Of a stretch of 64,000 nt of DNA, positions 46,983 through 58,223 are shown one piece after another; the first letter of the stretch is position 1, and every line of letters starts with the position of its first letter. The stretch is from contig NZ_NMVJ01000008.1 of assembly GCF_002250565.1 (NCBI RefSeq), positions 124,001 through 188,000 of the forward strand, written 5' to 3'. The position numbers were made by a program, and so were the translations under genes. Source of the DNA: Parenemella sanctibonifatiensis. Its GTDB lineage: Bacteria > Actinomycetota > Actinomycetes > Propionibacteriales > Propionibacteriaceae. Under the pieces are notes generated by a model. That model made no database searches and was not told the DNA's origin. It was given only the letters and a program-made list of their open reading frames with translations.

Positions 46983-47882
46983 ATGAACGTGGGTGACGAC
47001 ACCTGGGACGCCGGGGGCGAACTGCCCTCGGAGTTGCGCGTGGTCATCGTCAGCGGCGTCTCGGGTGCCGGCCGGCGCACCGCGGCACACGCTCTCGAGG
47101 ACCTCGGCTGGTACGTCGTGGACAACCTTCCGCCAGGCATGCTGCTGGAACTGGCCCAAGTGGTCAGCGACAAGGGGATCCGCCAGTTGGCGGTGGTCGC
47201 CGACGTCCGCACCCGGGCGATGTTCGAGGACCTGGCTGGTGGTCTGAGGGCGCTGGCCGAGGCCGGCGCCGACCCGGAGATTCTGTTCCTGGAGGCCAGT
47301 GACGAGGTGATCGTGCGGCGGCAGGAGTCGGTACGCCGCCCGCTGCCGCTGCAGGCCGATGACACCCTGCTCGACGGGCTGCGCCGAGAACGCGCTCTGC
47401 TGTCTTCGATGCGAGCGTCGGCCGACCTGGTCATCGACACGTCCTCGATCAACGTCCACCAGCTCAGTGCCCGAGTCACCAACGCCTACGGCGGCCCCGA
47501 CGAGGATCGACTTCGGGTTGCGGTGATGTCCTTCGGGTTCAAGCACGGGCTGCCCATCGACGCCGACACCGTGGTGGACGTCCGCTTCCTGCCCAACCCG
47601 CACTGGGTGCCTGAGTTGCGACCCCACAGCGGCTGTGACGCTCCGGTCAGCGAGTACGTCCTGGCCCAACCCGGCGCCCGCGATTTCCTCCGCGGCCTGG
47701 AGGACCTGATCCAGATCGCCCATGAAGGCTACGTGCGGGAAGGCAAACGGTTCGTCACGCTGGCGGTGGGCTGCACCGGTGGCCGACACCGTTCGGTGGC
47801 GATGTCGGAGGCCATCGCCGAGATGCTGCGTTCCAAGGACATCCCGACCTCGGTGATCCACCGGGACCTGGAGCGCGCATGA
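46983..47882 (+). CDS. rapZ: RapZ-type RNase adapter / nucleotide-binding protein
   Basis: RapZ (YvcJ) proteins bind nucleotides and, in enterobacteria, glmZ-type RNA; the actinobacterial role is unclear. The 299-residue product has an N-terminal P-loop-like sequence GVSGAGRRTA (25-34), VVDNLPPGML, and the C-terminal domain with SFGFKHG and GCTGGRHRSV. The usual Walker A lysine is Arg31. ATG 46983 has GGAAGGAG upstream. A -10-like TAGGCT lies at 46920-46925. It overlaps yvcK by ATGA in the conserved rapZ-yvcK-whiA order. Confidence 0.93.
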   Translation: MNVGDDTWDAGGELPSELRVVIVSGVSGAGRRTAAHALEDLGWYVVDNLPPGMLLELAQVVSDKGIRQLAVVADVRTRAMFEDLAGGLRALAEAGADPEILFLEASDEVIVRRQESVRRPLPLQADDTLLDGLRRERALLSSMRASADLVIDTSSINVHQLSARVTNAYGGPDEDRLRVAVMSFGFKHGLPIDADTVVDVRFLPNPHWVPELRPHSGCDAPVSEYVLAQPGARDFLRGLEDLIQIAHEGYVREGKRFVTLAVGCTGGRHRSVAMSEAIAEMLRSKDIPTSVIHRDLERA

Positions 47883-48838
47883 GGGTCGAGGGGATGCTTG
47901 AGCTGCCCCGGGTCACGGCCTTGGGCGGCGGGCACGGCCTGCACGCCAATCTGAGCGCGCTGCGCCGGGTCACCGACCAACTCACCGCCGTCGTGACCGT
48001 CGCCGACGACGGCGGCTCGTCGGGACGGCTGCGGGACGAGCTCGACTGTCTGCCCCCCGGCGACCTACGGATGGCGCTGGCGGCGTTGTGTGGTGATGAC
48101 AACACCGGGCGCACCTGGGCGAAGGTGCTGCAGTCCCGATTCGGCGGCGAGGGCCCGTTGGCCGGCCACGCCATCGGCAACCTGCTGATCGCCGGGTTGT
48201 GGCAGCAACTGGATCCGGTGGCTGGCCTCGACATGGTCGGCAGGCTGCTGCGCGCCCGCGGCCGGGTGTTGCCAATGTCCTCGGTGCCGTTGGTGATCGA
48301 GGCGGACGTGATCGGCGACGATCCGGACCGTCCCGACGACCCGGTCACCATCACCGGGCAGGCCACCGTCGCCACCACCTCAGGTGAGGTCGTTGCCGTA
48401 CGCCTGATGCCGGACTCGCCGCCGTCGACGCCGGAGTCGATCGCCGCGATCATGGAGGCCGACTGGGTCACCTTGGGGCCGGGGTCCTGGTTCACCTCGG
48501 TCATCCCGCACCTGCTGGTGCCCGACCTGGCCCATGCCATCATCACCACCGAGGCCCATCGGTGTCTGGTCCTCAACCTGGAACCAGCCGGTGAGACCCA
48601 GGGAGTCAGCCCCGCCCAACACCTCGAGATCCTGGCCGAGCATGCACCGCAGCTCCGGCTCGACGTGGTCCTGGCCGATTCTGGATTCGTCGCCTCCGAG
48701 CGGCGCCACATGGAGGCGTACGCGACGGCGCTGGGTGCCGAGCTGGTGGTGCAGGACCTGGCGATGCGTGATGGCTCACCCCGCCACGACCCGCTGCGGC
48801 TGGCCTCGGCGTACGCCGAGGTCATGGGTCTCAACTGA
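47879..48838 (+). CDS. yvcK: YvcK/CofD-like gluconeogenesis factor
   Basis: YvcK proteins bind UDP-sugars and link carbon flow to cell-wall synthesis; in mycobacteria the orthologue is CuvA. The 319-residue protein of the CofD-like fold shows ALGGGHGLHANLSALR, VTVADDGGSSGRLRDEL, GNLLIAGL and the late GPGSWFTSVIPHLLV. The ATG overlaps the rapZ stop. whiA follows 39 bases after the stop but seems to have its own promoter. Confidence 0.93.
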   Translation: MRVEGMLELPRVTALGGGHGLHANLSALRRVTDQLTAVVTVADDGGSSGRLRDELDCLPPGDLRMALAALCGDDNTGRTWAKVLQSRFGGEGPLAGHAIGNLLIAGLWQQLDPVAGLDMVGRLLRARGRVLPMSSVPLVIEADVIGDDPDRPDDPVTITGQATVATTSGEVVAVRLMPDSPPSTPESIAAIMEADWVTLGPGSWFTSVIPHLLVPDLAHAIITTEAHRCLVLNLEPAGETQGVSPAQHLEILAEHAPQLRLDVVLADSGFVASERRHMEAYATALGAELVVQDLAMRDGSPRHDPLRLASAYAEVMGLN

Positions 48839-48865
48839 CGCCCACCGCGGCTGGAACGCATGTGC

Positions 48866-48871
48866 CAAGAT
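48866..48871 (+). promoter_or_regulatory. Candidate -10 for a leaderless whiA transcript
   Basis: CAAGAT lies six bases before the whiA ATG, with no ribosome-binding site between them. The first base departs from TANNNT. No -35 is clear. Confidence 0.35.
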
Positions 48872-48877
48872 TGCGCC

Positions 48878-51051
<2,174 letters not shown>

Positions 51052-51073
51052 GCTGCCCGACCCAGACTGGCGT

Positions 51074-51106
51074 ACGGGGCGGGGCGCGCAAGCGACCCCG
51101 CCCCGT
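51074..51106 (+). terminator. Hairpin between gap and pgk
   Basis: ACGGGGCGGGG and CCCCGCCCCGT (51074-51084 and 51096-51106) form a perfect 11-bp stem with an 11-base loop, followed by TCTTCTTCC. The pyrimidine tail is weak as a T-run, so read-through into pgk is likely. It may set the gap:pgk ratio. Confidence 0.7.
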
Positions 51107-51139
51107 TCTTCTTCCAGCCCACCAAGAAAGGACGGTCCC

Positions 51140-52330
51140 GTGAAGGGGATTCAGGACCTCGGAGATCTGCGCGGCAAGCGCGTACTCATCCGCTGTGACT
51201 TCAATGTGCCGCTCGACGGCGACACCATCACCGACGACGGTCGCATCCGCGCCGCGCTGCCCACGCTGAAGAAGCTGCTGGAGGCCGGAGCGAAGGTGAC
51301 CACGATGGCCCACCTGGGCCGCCCCAAGGGTCAGGTCAAGCCCGAGTACTCGCTGGCTCCGGTCGCCAAGCGCCTGTCCGAACTGCTCGGCGCCGAGGTC
51401 AAGCTGGCCTCCGACGTTGTTGGAGAGGGCGCCCGCGCGACCGTGGCGTCGCTGGCCGAGGGCGAGATCGCACTGCTGGAGAACGTCCGTTACGAGCCCG
51501 CCGAGGAGTCCAAGGACGAGGCTGAGCGCCAGGAACTGGCCGCGAAGTACGCCGAATTCGGTGACGTCTTCGTCTCCGACGGTTTCGGTGTCGTACACCG
51601 CAAGCAGGCGTCGGTCTACGACGTGGCGAAGCTGCTGCCCGCCGCTGCCGGTTCGCTGGTCGCGGCCGAGGTGGACGTGCTCAAGCAGCTCACCGAGGAT
51701 CCCAAGCGGCCCTTCGTGGTGGTGCTGGGTGGCGCCAAGGTCTCCGACAAGCTGGCCGTCATCGACAACCTGCTGAACGTGGCCGACACCGTCGTCATCG
51801 GCGGCGGCATGATGTTCACCTTCCTCAAGGCTCAGGGCTTCGAGGTCGGCTCCAGCCTGCTGGAGGAGGACCAGGTCGCCACCGTCAAGGGTTACCTCGC
51901 CAAGGCGGCTGAGCTGGGCAAGGAGATCCTGCTGCCGACCGACACCATCGTCGCCCCGGAGTTCAAGGCTGACGCCCCGGCCACCACCGTCGCGGTGCAG
52001 TCCATCCCGGGCGACCAGATGGGTCTCGACATCGGTCCGGAGTCGGCGGCCCGCTTTGCCGAGGTGATCGGCCAGGCCCGAACCGTCTTCTGGAACGGCC
52101 CGATGGGTGTCGCTGAGATGGCGGCTTTCGCCGGCGGCACCCGTGCCGTGGCCGAGGCCCTCACCAAGGTTGACGGCCTGTCCGTGGTGGGCGGCGGTGA
52201 CTCCGCAGCTGCGGTCCGTGATCTCGGTTTCGCCGATGATGACTTCGGCCACATTTCCACCGGTGGCGGCGCCTCCCTCGAATACCTCGAGGGCAAGGAA
52301 CTGCCCGGCCTGAGCGTCCTGGAGGCATGA
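51140..52330 (+). CDS. pgk: Phosphoglycerate kinase
   Basis: Transfers phosphate from 1,3-bisphosphoglycerate to ADP. The 396-residue protein has the signature [12 protein letters not shown], the substrate-binding HLGRPKG, a nucleotide site with GGAKVSDK and [10 protein letters not shown], and C-terminal GGGDSAAAV. It starts at GTG 51140 after AAAGGA. Its stop overlaps tpiA by ATGA. Confidence 0.98.
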   Translation: MKGIQDLGDLRGKRVLIRCDFNVPLDGDTITDDGRIRAALPTLKKLLEAGAKVTTMAHLGRPKGQVKPEYSLAPVAKRLSELLGAEVKLASDVVGEGARATVASLAEGEIALLENVRYEPAEESKDEAERQELAAKYAEFGDVFVSDGFGVVHRKQASVYDVAKLLPAAAGSLVAAEVDVLKQLTEDPKRPFVVVLGGAKVSDKLAVIDNLLNVADTVVIGGGMMFTFLKAQGFEVGSSLLEEDQVATVKGYLAKAAELGKEILLPTDTIVAPEFKADAPATTVAVQSIPGDQMGLDIGPESAARFAEVIGQARTVFWNGPMGVAEMAAFAGGTRAVAEALTKVDGLSVVGGGDSAAAVRDLGFADDDFGHISTGGGASLEYLEGKELPGLSVLEA

Positions 52331-53112
52331 GCATGGCACAGCGCACCCCGCTGATGGCGGGCAACTGGAAGATGAACCTCAACCACGTCGAGGGCACCGG
52401 CCTGGTGCAGAAGCTGGCGTGGACCTTGGCCGACGCCAAGCATGACCACGGCGCCGTCGAGGTGGTGGTGCTGCCACCGTTCACCGCTCTGCGCAGCGTG
52501 CAGACCGTGATCCAGGGCGACAAGCTCAGCCTGGGCTTCGGAGCCCAGGACGTCTCGGCACACGAGTCCGGGGCGTACACCGGAGAGGTGTCCGCGGCGA
52601 TGCTGGCCAAGCTGGACTGCGGCTACGTGCTGGCCGGTCACTCTGAACGGCGTGAGTACCACGGTGAGGACGATGCCGTGGTCAACGCCAAGACGAAGCA
52701 GATCCTCGCGCACGGCATGACCCCGATCGTGTGTGTGGGGGAGCCGCTGGAGGTACGCCAGGCAGGCGAGCAGGTGGCGTACACCGTCACCCAGCTGCGT
52801 GGCTCGCTGGCGGGCATCAACGCCGAACAGGTCGGCTCGCTCGTGGTGGCCTACGAGCCCGTCTGGGCCATCGGCACCGGCGAGGTGGCGACCCCGGAGG
52901 ACGCCCAGGAAGTCTGCGCGGCGATCCGTGACGCGATCCGTGAGGATCACGGCGAGGGCGTGGCCGACTCGGTACGCGTGCTCTATGGCGGCTCGGTGAA
53001 GGCCGGGAACGTGGCCGACATCATGGGCCAGGCCGACGTCGACGGCGCACTGGTCGGAGGCGCCAGCCTGAAGGTCGAGGAGTTCGCGGCGATCGCCGGC
53101 TACCAGCGCTGA
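52327..53112 (+). CDS. tpiA: Triosephosphate isomerase
   Basis: Interconverts dihydroxyacetone phosphate and glyceraldehyde-3-phosphate. The 261-residue TIM barrel shows MAGNWKMN (catalytic Lys), GHSERR (catalytic His), [17 protein letters not shown] (catalytic Glu) and the phosphate-binding [12 protein letters not shown] 52327 overlaps the pgk stop; ATG 52333 is a possible alternative. A clear terminator follows. Confidence 0.98.
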   Translation: MSMAQRTPLMAGNWKMNLNHVEGTGLVQKLAWTLADAKHDHGAVEVVVLPPFTALRSVQTVIQGDKLSLGFGAQDVSAHESGAYTGEVSAAMLAKLDCGYVLAGHSERREYHGEDDAVVNAKTKQILAHGMTPIVCVGEPLEVRQAGEQVAYTVTQLRGSLAGINAEQVGSLVVAYEPVWAIGTGEVATPEDAQEVCAAIRDAIREDHGEGVADSVRVLYGGSVKAGNVADIMGQADVDGALVGGASLKVEEFAAIAGYQR

Positions 53113-53130
53113 GCGGGTACGCGAGAGCAG

Positions 53131-53185
53131 ATCCCCATCCGAGCTGTCCCGGGCGTTCACCGGGCGGCTCGGGTGGGGATTTTTC
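53131..53185 (+). terminator. tpiA terminator
   Basis: Arms 53131-53144 and 53167-53180 pair over 14 positions (one G-U), enclosing a smaller CCCGG/CCGGG stem, and are followed by TTTTTC. It is the only intrinsic terminator here with a real T-run. Confidence 0.9.
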
Positions 53186-53196
53186 GGTGTTTCAGT

Positions 53197-53202
53197 TACT
53201 CT
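53197..53202 (+). promoter_or_regulatory. Candidate -10 for a leaderless secG transcript
   Basis: TACTCT lies seven bases before the secG GTG, immediately after the tpiA terminator, so secG must be transcribed separately. No ribosome-binding site is present. Confidence 0.55.
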
Positions 53203-53209
53203 TTGCGGC

Positions 53210-53455
53210 GTGAGTGTTCCGATTTTCGCGGTTTCCATCGCCCTGATCGTGCTGAGCGTGATCATTGCCTTGCTGGTCCTTGCCCACAAAGGTCGAGGGG
53301 CCGGTCTTTCGGACCTGTTCGGCGGTGGCATGAGCACTTCGATGGGCGGACAGTCGATCGCAGAGCGGCGACTCGACCAGTTCACCATCGGGATGTCGAT
53401 CCTGTGGGTGGGCTGCATCATCGCGTTGCTGTTCATGTACCGCTTCGGTATCTGA
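53210..53455 (+). CDS. secG: Preprotein translocase subunit SecG
   Basis: SecG is the small accessory subunit of the SecYEG translocon. The 81-residue product has two membrane helices (about 5-25 and 58-78) flanking the conserved loop KGRGAGLSDLFGGGMST, where the GLSDLFGG pattern is diagnostic. Position after tpiA is the standard actinobacterial location. rbpA begins 48 bases after the stop. Confidence 0.95.
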   Translation: MSVPIFAVSIALIVLSVIIALLVLAHKGRGAGLSDLFGGGMSTSMGGQSIAERRLDQFTIGMSILWVGCIIALLFMYRFGI

Positions 53456-53503
53456 GCCTCCGGCTCTCTCCAACAACCCCAACACAAGCGAAAGAGGTCC
53501 AAC

Positions 53504-53860
53504 GTGCTCGGTGGAAGCGCCATCCGAGGCAGCCGTGTCGGTGCCGGTCCCATGGGCGAAGCGGAGCGTGGCGACACCGCCCCGCGGCTGTACGTGTCGT
53601 ACTTCTGCTCCAACGGACACGAGACCCGCCCGGCCTTTGCCGCTGATGTGCAGGCACCTGAGGCCTGGGACTGCCCCCGCTGTGGGCTGCCGGCCAACAT
53701 GGATGCGGAAAACCCGCCGCCGCCGCCGAAGATCACGCCCTACAAGACCCACCTGGCGTACGTGAAGGAGCGCCGCAGCGACTCCGAAGCCGACGCGATC
53801 CTCGCCGAGGCGCTGGAGCTGCTGCGAGCCCGTCGCGCTCGCGGTGAGGTCATCTACTGA
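53504..53860 (+). CDS. rbpA: RNA polymerase-binding protein RbpA
   Basis: RbpA is an actinobacterial factor that stabilises the open complex with the housekeeping sigma factor. The 118-residue product has the N-terminal GSAIRGSRVGAGP segment, a core with CSNGHE and WDCPRCG, and the C-terminal sigma-interaction region (TPYKTHLAYVKERRSDSEAD). GTG 53504 follows AAGAGG. A shared hairpin ends it against the convergent DUF1707 gene. Confidence 0.95.
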   Translation: MLGGSAIRGSRVGAGPMGEAERGDTAPRLYVSYFCSNGHETRPAFAADVQAPEAWDCPRCGLPANMDAENPPPPPKITPYKTHLAYVKERRSDSEADAILAEALELLRARRARGEVIY

Positions 53861-53903
53861 TTCGGGCCCGCGCCTGATCCGGTTCGCGTCTGATCGACAC
53901 GCA

Positions 53904-53943
53904 GCTGACCGCGTACGCCGTTGAGCCGGCGTACGCGGTCAGC
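53904..53943. terminator. Bidirectional terminator between rbpA and the DUF1707 gene
   Basis: GCTGACCGCGTACGCC (53904-53919) and its exact reverse complement (53928-53943) form a perfect 16-bp stem with an 8-base loop. The right arm includes the stop codon of the minus-strand gene. Confidence 0.85.
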
Positions 53944-54982
53944 CGTGGTAGACCTCGTGGAGACTGCCGTCGGTCTGCCACGCCACCGACCCAGATCCCT
54001 TGTCGTAGTCGTCGCCGGAGACGTAGACCCGGATGATGACGTCGCCGTCCCGGGCAGACGCCGACTCGACCTGCTTGTCGATGATGAGGTGGCTCACCGC
54101 ACCTGCTGATTCCAACCGGGCCGGGGAGTCGGCGGCGACCTGAGCCACCACGGCCGGGTCGATGTCGCTGAGGAGGAAGAACGGGTCGTCAAACCAAGCG
54201 GTCGGGATCTGGCCGTTGGGGGAGCGGGTGACCTCGCCGTCGCTGATGCTGACCTGGTCCTGGGCGTCGTCACGTCCCTCCACCGGCACGATCACCCCGG
54301 CGTTGTCCTCGTGCATCGTGAAGGTGTGGACACGCTCGATACCTGCCCCGGTCAGCAATTCCCAGAGCTCGGTGGTCCGGTCCGGGCCGAATCCGGTTGC
54401 CGCGGGAATCGTGGTCGCACTCGGGGTGTCGGTCTCCTCGACACTGGTCGTGGTGGCGCTGCTGGTGGTGCTCTGCGTGGATCCCGGGACATTGGCCCCG
54501 GCACCGGGTGCCGGGTCGGCGTCGTCGTTGCGGGTGAACATCAACCAGGCAGGTACGCCGACCGCCACCAGCGCGATGAAGGCCAGGGCGCCGCGACGGC
54601 CGCGGCGCGGTGGCTCCTCCGCGGCGCCGTCGAGCAAGGTCGCTGCCGCCGTCTCGCCGATGCGGGCCGGCTGCCCGATGCTGGCACCACTCCCGATGGG
54701 TTCATCCGCGCTGGCCGCGGACGACGCGGACTGCGGTTGCTCGTCCGACTCGGCGGACCGTGACGGCTGGCCATACTCGTACAGCGGCAAGGGGATGTCG
54801 GGACGGGGCAGGTCGACGATCTGTTCTTCCAACTCGCCCAGAGTGGCAGCGCTGCCGATCTGCTGCACCCGGCGAATCATCTGGTCGGTGGTGAGGGTGC
54901 CGTGACTGTGGGCTCGGGTGACCGCCCGCTGGTAGTGGTCCCGATCGATGTCGGTGGCCAGCTCGTGGGCGTAACGACTCAT
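53939..54982 (-). CDS. DUF1707-domain single-pass membrane protein, function unknown
   Basis: A 347-residue protein. Residues 12-60 resemble DUF1707/SHOCT-like domains (HGTLTTDQMIRRVQQI...TLGELEEQIVDLP) found at the N-terminus of many actinobacterial membrane proteins. A low-complexity segment (60-125), a basic patch (RRGRRG), one helix (about 131-149), a Ser/Thr linker (160-200) and an extracellular domain follow. It begins one base after pgl, so it is the last gene of the pentose-phosphate operon. A link to that pathway is not obvious. Confidence 0.8.
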   Translation of the reverse strand: MSRYAHELATDIDRDHYQRAVTRAHSHGTLTTDQMIRRVQQIGSAATLGELEEQIVDLPRPDIPLPLYEYGQPSRSAESDEQPQSASSAASADEPIGSGASIGQPARIGETAAATLLDGAAEEPPRRGRRGALAFIALVAVGVPAWLMFTRNDDADPAPGAGANVPGSTQSTTSSATTTSVEETDTPSATTIPAATGFGPDRTTELWELLTGAGIERVHTFTMHEDNAGVIVPVEGRDDAQDQVSISDGEVTRSPNGQIPTAWFDDPFFLLSDIDPAVVAQVAADSPARLESAGAVSHLIIDKQVESASARDGDVIIRVYVSGDDYDKGSGSVAWQTDGSLHEVYHG

Positions 54983-54983
54983 G

Positions 54984-55721
54984 TCACAGGTCGCAGATGT
55001 GCCAGGGGAGTTCAGCGGCGGCGGGCTCGTCGACCAGCCACAGGGTCCTCACCGAGCCGCCCACCCGCGCCGCGGGCACATCCGGGTTGCCGGACAGCGC
55101 CTCGCGTACGGCAGCGGCCTTCTCGGCGCCGTTGACGACGAACCACACCTCGCGGGACCGGTTCAACACCGACAGGCTGACAGTGAGCCGTTCGCCGGGA
55201 GGCTTGGGGGAGTCCCGCACCGGAATCACCGTCTGGGAGGTCGGCTCGAAGGAGGGATGGTCGGGGAAGATCGCAGCGACGTGACCGTCCGGCCCCATCC
55301 CCAACATGCAGATGTCGAAGACGGTGTCGCCCAGCTCCTGTGCGTACACGCGGGCCGCCTGGTCCAACTCGACCTGACCATCGGCGGCCGGCATCGGATG
55401 GGTCCGAGCCGGGTCGAAAGCCAGCGCGCCGGCCAGACTGGACAGGGTCTGGCCGGCGTGCCGGAAATCGTCATGCAAGGGTACGAACCGCTCATCGGTC
55501 CACCACAACTCCAGCAATGCCGGATCGAACGGCGTCAGCGGTGCGACCTGGGCGAACGCGGCGTACACCTGGCTCGCGATCCGGCCGCCGCTGAGCCCCA
55601 ACTGCGGCACGTGCGTGCCGCCGGCCTGCAGGCTGATGAGGCGCTGCAGCAACATGTTGGCCGCGCGAGCCACCAACTCGTCGCCATCGCGATAGCGGTG
55701 GATCCGTGGAGACCGAGGCAT
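54984..55721 (-). CDS. pgl: 6-phosphogluconolactonase
   Basis: Hydrolyses 6-phosphogluconolactone to 6-phosphogluconate. The product (245 residues from ATG 55721) has LGLSGGRIASQVY, WTDERFVP and GMGPDGHVAAIFPDHP, the DevB-type signatures. A TTG at 55733 overlapping the opcA stop is a possible alternative start with four more residues. It lies directly after zwf-opcA, as expected for the oxidative branch. Confidence 0.95.
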   Translation of the reverse strand: MPRSPRIHRYRDGDELVARAANMLLQRLISLQAGGTHVPQLGLSGGRIASQVYAAFAQVAPLTPFDPALLELWWTDERFVPLHDDFRHAGQTLSSLAGALAFDPARTHPMPAADGQVELDQAARVYAQELGDTVFDICMLGMGPDGHVAAIFPDHPSFEPTSQTVIPVRDSPKPPGERLTVSLSVLNRSREVWFVVNGAEKAAAVREALSGNPDVPAARVGGSVRTLWLVDEPAAAELPWHICDL

Positions 55722-55729
55722 GAGCGAGA

Positions 55730-56668
55730 TCAATCCTTCGCGGACGTCGACTTCTTCTTCTTTGACCCGGCCCGCTTCAGTAGCTGCTGGGTTGCGGCAG
55801 CGTACACGTCGTCGGGATCCATCCTTCGCAGTTCCTCGGTGAGGAGCTCGGTCAGGGGACGCCTCGCCAAGGCGACCGAACGTTTCGGCTGGCCGGGGAT
55901 CGAGTAGGTCGCCAGCGGGTCATGGTCCCGCTCGATGACGATCTCGCCGGCGACGGTGGAGAGCCGGACGGCGCTGATGGCCGGGCCGTCGGAGGTGACG
56001 ACGTCGATGTCCACGCCGAGCTTGTCCTCCAACCAGGCTGCCAGCAGGACTGCCGAGGCGTTGTCCTTCTCCGCCTCGATGACACCGCCATTGACCTTGT
56101 AGGTGGAGCACTGGTCCAGTGAGGCCGCGAGCAGCGCCCGCCACCGCGTGAGCCGCGTCCAGGTCAGGTCGGTGTCGCCCGGTTCGTAGCCCTTGGCCCG
56201 TTCCAGCAGGGTGTCCAGCGGCTTGGCCGAGGCCTGCGCATCGGTGATGCGTCGGGTCGCGATCGAGCCCAGCGCGGTGTCCCGCAGCACCTCGGGTGCC
56301 TTGCCCGGCCAGTAGAGCGCGATCGGGGAGTCGGGCAGCAGCAGCGGCAACAGGACGCTTTGCGGGTGATCGGCCAATTCGCCCGACAGCCGCAGCGTGA
56401 TGATCTCGCCGGGGCCGTCCTCGCCCATCCGGATCTCGGCATTGAGCCGATCCGCCTTGGCGGTGCTCTGGATCACCAGCAGGATCCGGCTGGGGTGTTC
56501 CCGGCTGGCCTGCAGGGCCGCGTCCAGAGCATCCTTGTAGTCCCGGGAATTGCTGGCCAGGACCAGGGTCAGCACCATGCCGTTGGCCTGATTGCCGAGC
56601 TTCGCCCGGGCCTCCAGGATGGCCTGGGCGATGTCGGCGGTGGTGGTGTCGGTGAGTTCGATGATCAT
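55730..56668 (-). CDS. opcA: Glucose-6-phosphate dehydrogenase assembly protein OpcA
   Basis: OpcA is required for the active oligomeric form of glucose-6-phosphate dehydrogenase in actinobacteria and cyanobacteria. The 312-residue product has the N-terminal LTDTTTADI, a central region SVLLPLLLPDSPIALYWPG and a C-terminal VIERDHDPLA. A Lys/Ser tail (KKKKSTSAKD) is added. It lies between zwf and pgl and 22 bases after zwf, which supports the call. Confidence 0.93.
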   Translation of the reverse strand: MIIELTDTTTADIAQAILEARAKLGNQANGMVLTLVLASNSRDYKDALDAALQASREHPSRILLVIQSTAKADRLNAEIRMGEDGPGEIITLRLSGELADHPQSVLLPLLLPDSPIALYWPGKAPEVLRDTALGSIATRRITDAQASAKPLDTLLERAKGYEPGDTDLTWTRLTRWRALLAASLDQCSTYKVNGGVIEAEKDNASAVLLAAWLEDKLGVDIDVVTSDGPAISAVRLSTVAGEIVIERDHDPLATYSIPGQPKRSVALARRPLTELLTEELRRMDPDDVYAAATQQLLKRAGSKKKKSTSAKD

Positions 56669-56690
56669 TGGTTCTTCCTCGCAGTCCGAA

Positions 56691-58220
56691 TCAGGGCCGA
56701 CGCCAGGTGAAGCCGTCCCGGGCGAGCATGTCGATGCCGCTCTGGGGACCCCACGAACCGGGGGCGTAGGGCTGCGGCTGCTCGCCGGTGTCAGCCCAGA
56801 AGTCCAGAATCGGATCGAGGATCTGCCAGGACAGTTCGACCTCTCGGTGCTGCGGGAACAGCGGCGGATCGCCGAGTAGCACGTCCAGAATGAGTCGTTC
56901 GTACGCCTCCGGGCTGGACTCGGTGAAGGAGTCGCCGTAGGCGAAGTCCATGCTCACCTCGCGGATCTCCATCTGGGTGCCCGGCACCTTGGCGCCGAAC
57001 CGGAGCGTGATGCCCTCATCGGGCTGGATCCGCATCACCAAGGCGTTGGTGCCCAACGTCTCGGTGTCGGTGTCAGTGAACGGCAGGAAGGGTGCCTTCT
57101 TGAAGTTCAGCGCGATCTCGGTGACCCGTCGGGCGACCCGCTTGGCGGTACGCAGGTAGAACGGCACCCCGGCCCAGCGACGGTTGTCGACGTCCACCCG
57201 GATGGCGGCGTACGTCTCCGTGGTGGAGCCCGGATCGATGCCGTCCTCCTCCAGGTATCCCTTCACCCAACGGCCGCCCTGGAAGCCGGAGGCGTACTGG
57301 CCCCGGGCCGTGTGGGCCGCGATGTCCTTCGGCGGCCGGGCTGCCTCCAGCACCTTCTGCTTCTCGAGTCGCAGCTGGCGCGCGTCGAAGGAGTTGGGCT
57401 CCTCCATCGCGGTCAGAGCGAGCAGCTGCAGCAGGTGGTTCTGGATCACGTCCCGGGCCGCACCGATGCCGTCGTAGTAGCCGGCCCGACCACCGATGCC
57501 GATGTGCTCGGCCATGGTGATCTGGACATGGCTGACGAACCGGTTGTTCCAGATCGGCTCGAACATCTGGTTGGCGAAGCGCAGCGCCAGTAGGTTCTGG
57601 ACGGTCTCCTTGCCCAGGTAGTGGTCGATGCGGAAGACCGACTGGGAGGGGAACACCGAGGACACGGTCCGCTCGAGTTCCTTGGCGGATTCGAGGTCAT
57701 GACCGAAGGGCTTCTCGATGACCACCCGGTTCCAGTGCGAGTCGGACTGTTCGGCAAGACCGTGACGACGCAACTGGTCCACCACGTCGTCGAACAACCC
57801 CGGCGGGATGGACAGATAGAAGGCATGGTTGCCGCCCGTCCCGCGCACCTCGTCCAACTCCAGGATGGTGGTCTTGAGCCGCTCGAAGGCGGCATCGTCG
57901 GTCAGCTCGCCGGGAACGAACCGGATGCCTTCCAGCAGCTGCTGCCAGACCTCCTCGCGGAAGGGCGTACGGGCATGCTCCTTGACCGAGTCATGCACCA
58001 CCTTGGCGAAGTCCTGGTCGGCCCATTCCCGTCGGGCAAAACCGACCAAGGCGAAGCCCGGCGGCAGCAACCCACGGTTGGCAAGGTCATAGACCGCCGG
58101 CATCAGCTTCTTGCGCGACAGGTCACCGGTGACGCCGAAGATCACCAGGGCGCAGGGCCCGGCGATCCGCGGCAGTCGCCGGTCCTGCGGATCCCGCAGC
58201 GGGTTGGTCCACTCGGCCAC
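56691..58220 (-). CDS. zwf: Glucose-6-phosphate 1-dehydrogenase
   Basis: Oxidises glucose-6-phosphate to 6-phosphogluconolactone with NADP. The 509-residue protein has the coenzyme motif VIFGVTGDLSRKKL, the active-site RIDHYLGKETVQNLL, EKPFGHD and HVQITMAE. GTG 58220 lies three bases after the tal stop, so translation is coupled. Its partner OpcA follows. Confidence 0.98.
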   Translation of the reverse strand: MAEWTNPLRDPQDRRLPRIAGPCALVIFGVTGDLSRKKLMPAVYDLANRGLLPPGFALVGFARREWADQDFAKVVHDSVKEHARTPFREEVWQQLLEGIRFVPGELTDDAAFERLKTTILELDEVRGTGGNHAFYLSIPPGLFDDVVDQLRRHGLAEQSDSHWNRVVIEKPFGHDLESAKELERTVSSVFPSQSVFRIDHYLGKETVQNLLALRFANQMFEPIWNNRFVSHVQITMAEHIGIGGRAGYYDGIGAARDVIQNHLLQLLALTAMEEPNSFDARQLRLEKQKVLEAARPPKDIAAHTARGQYASGFQGGRWVKGYLEEDGIDPGSTTETYAAIRVDVDNRRWAGVPFYLRTAKRVARRVTEIALNFKKAPFLPFTDTDTETLGTNALVMRIQPDEGITLRFGAKVPGTQMEIREVSMDFAYGDSFTESSPEAYERLILDVLLGDPPLFPQHREVELSWQILDPILDFWADTGEQPQPYAPGSWGPQSGIDMLARDGFTWRRP

Positions 58221-58223
58221 GCT

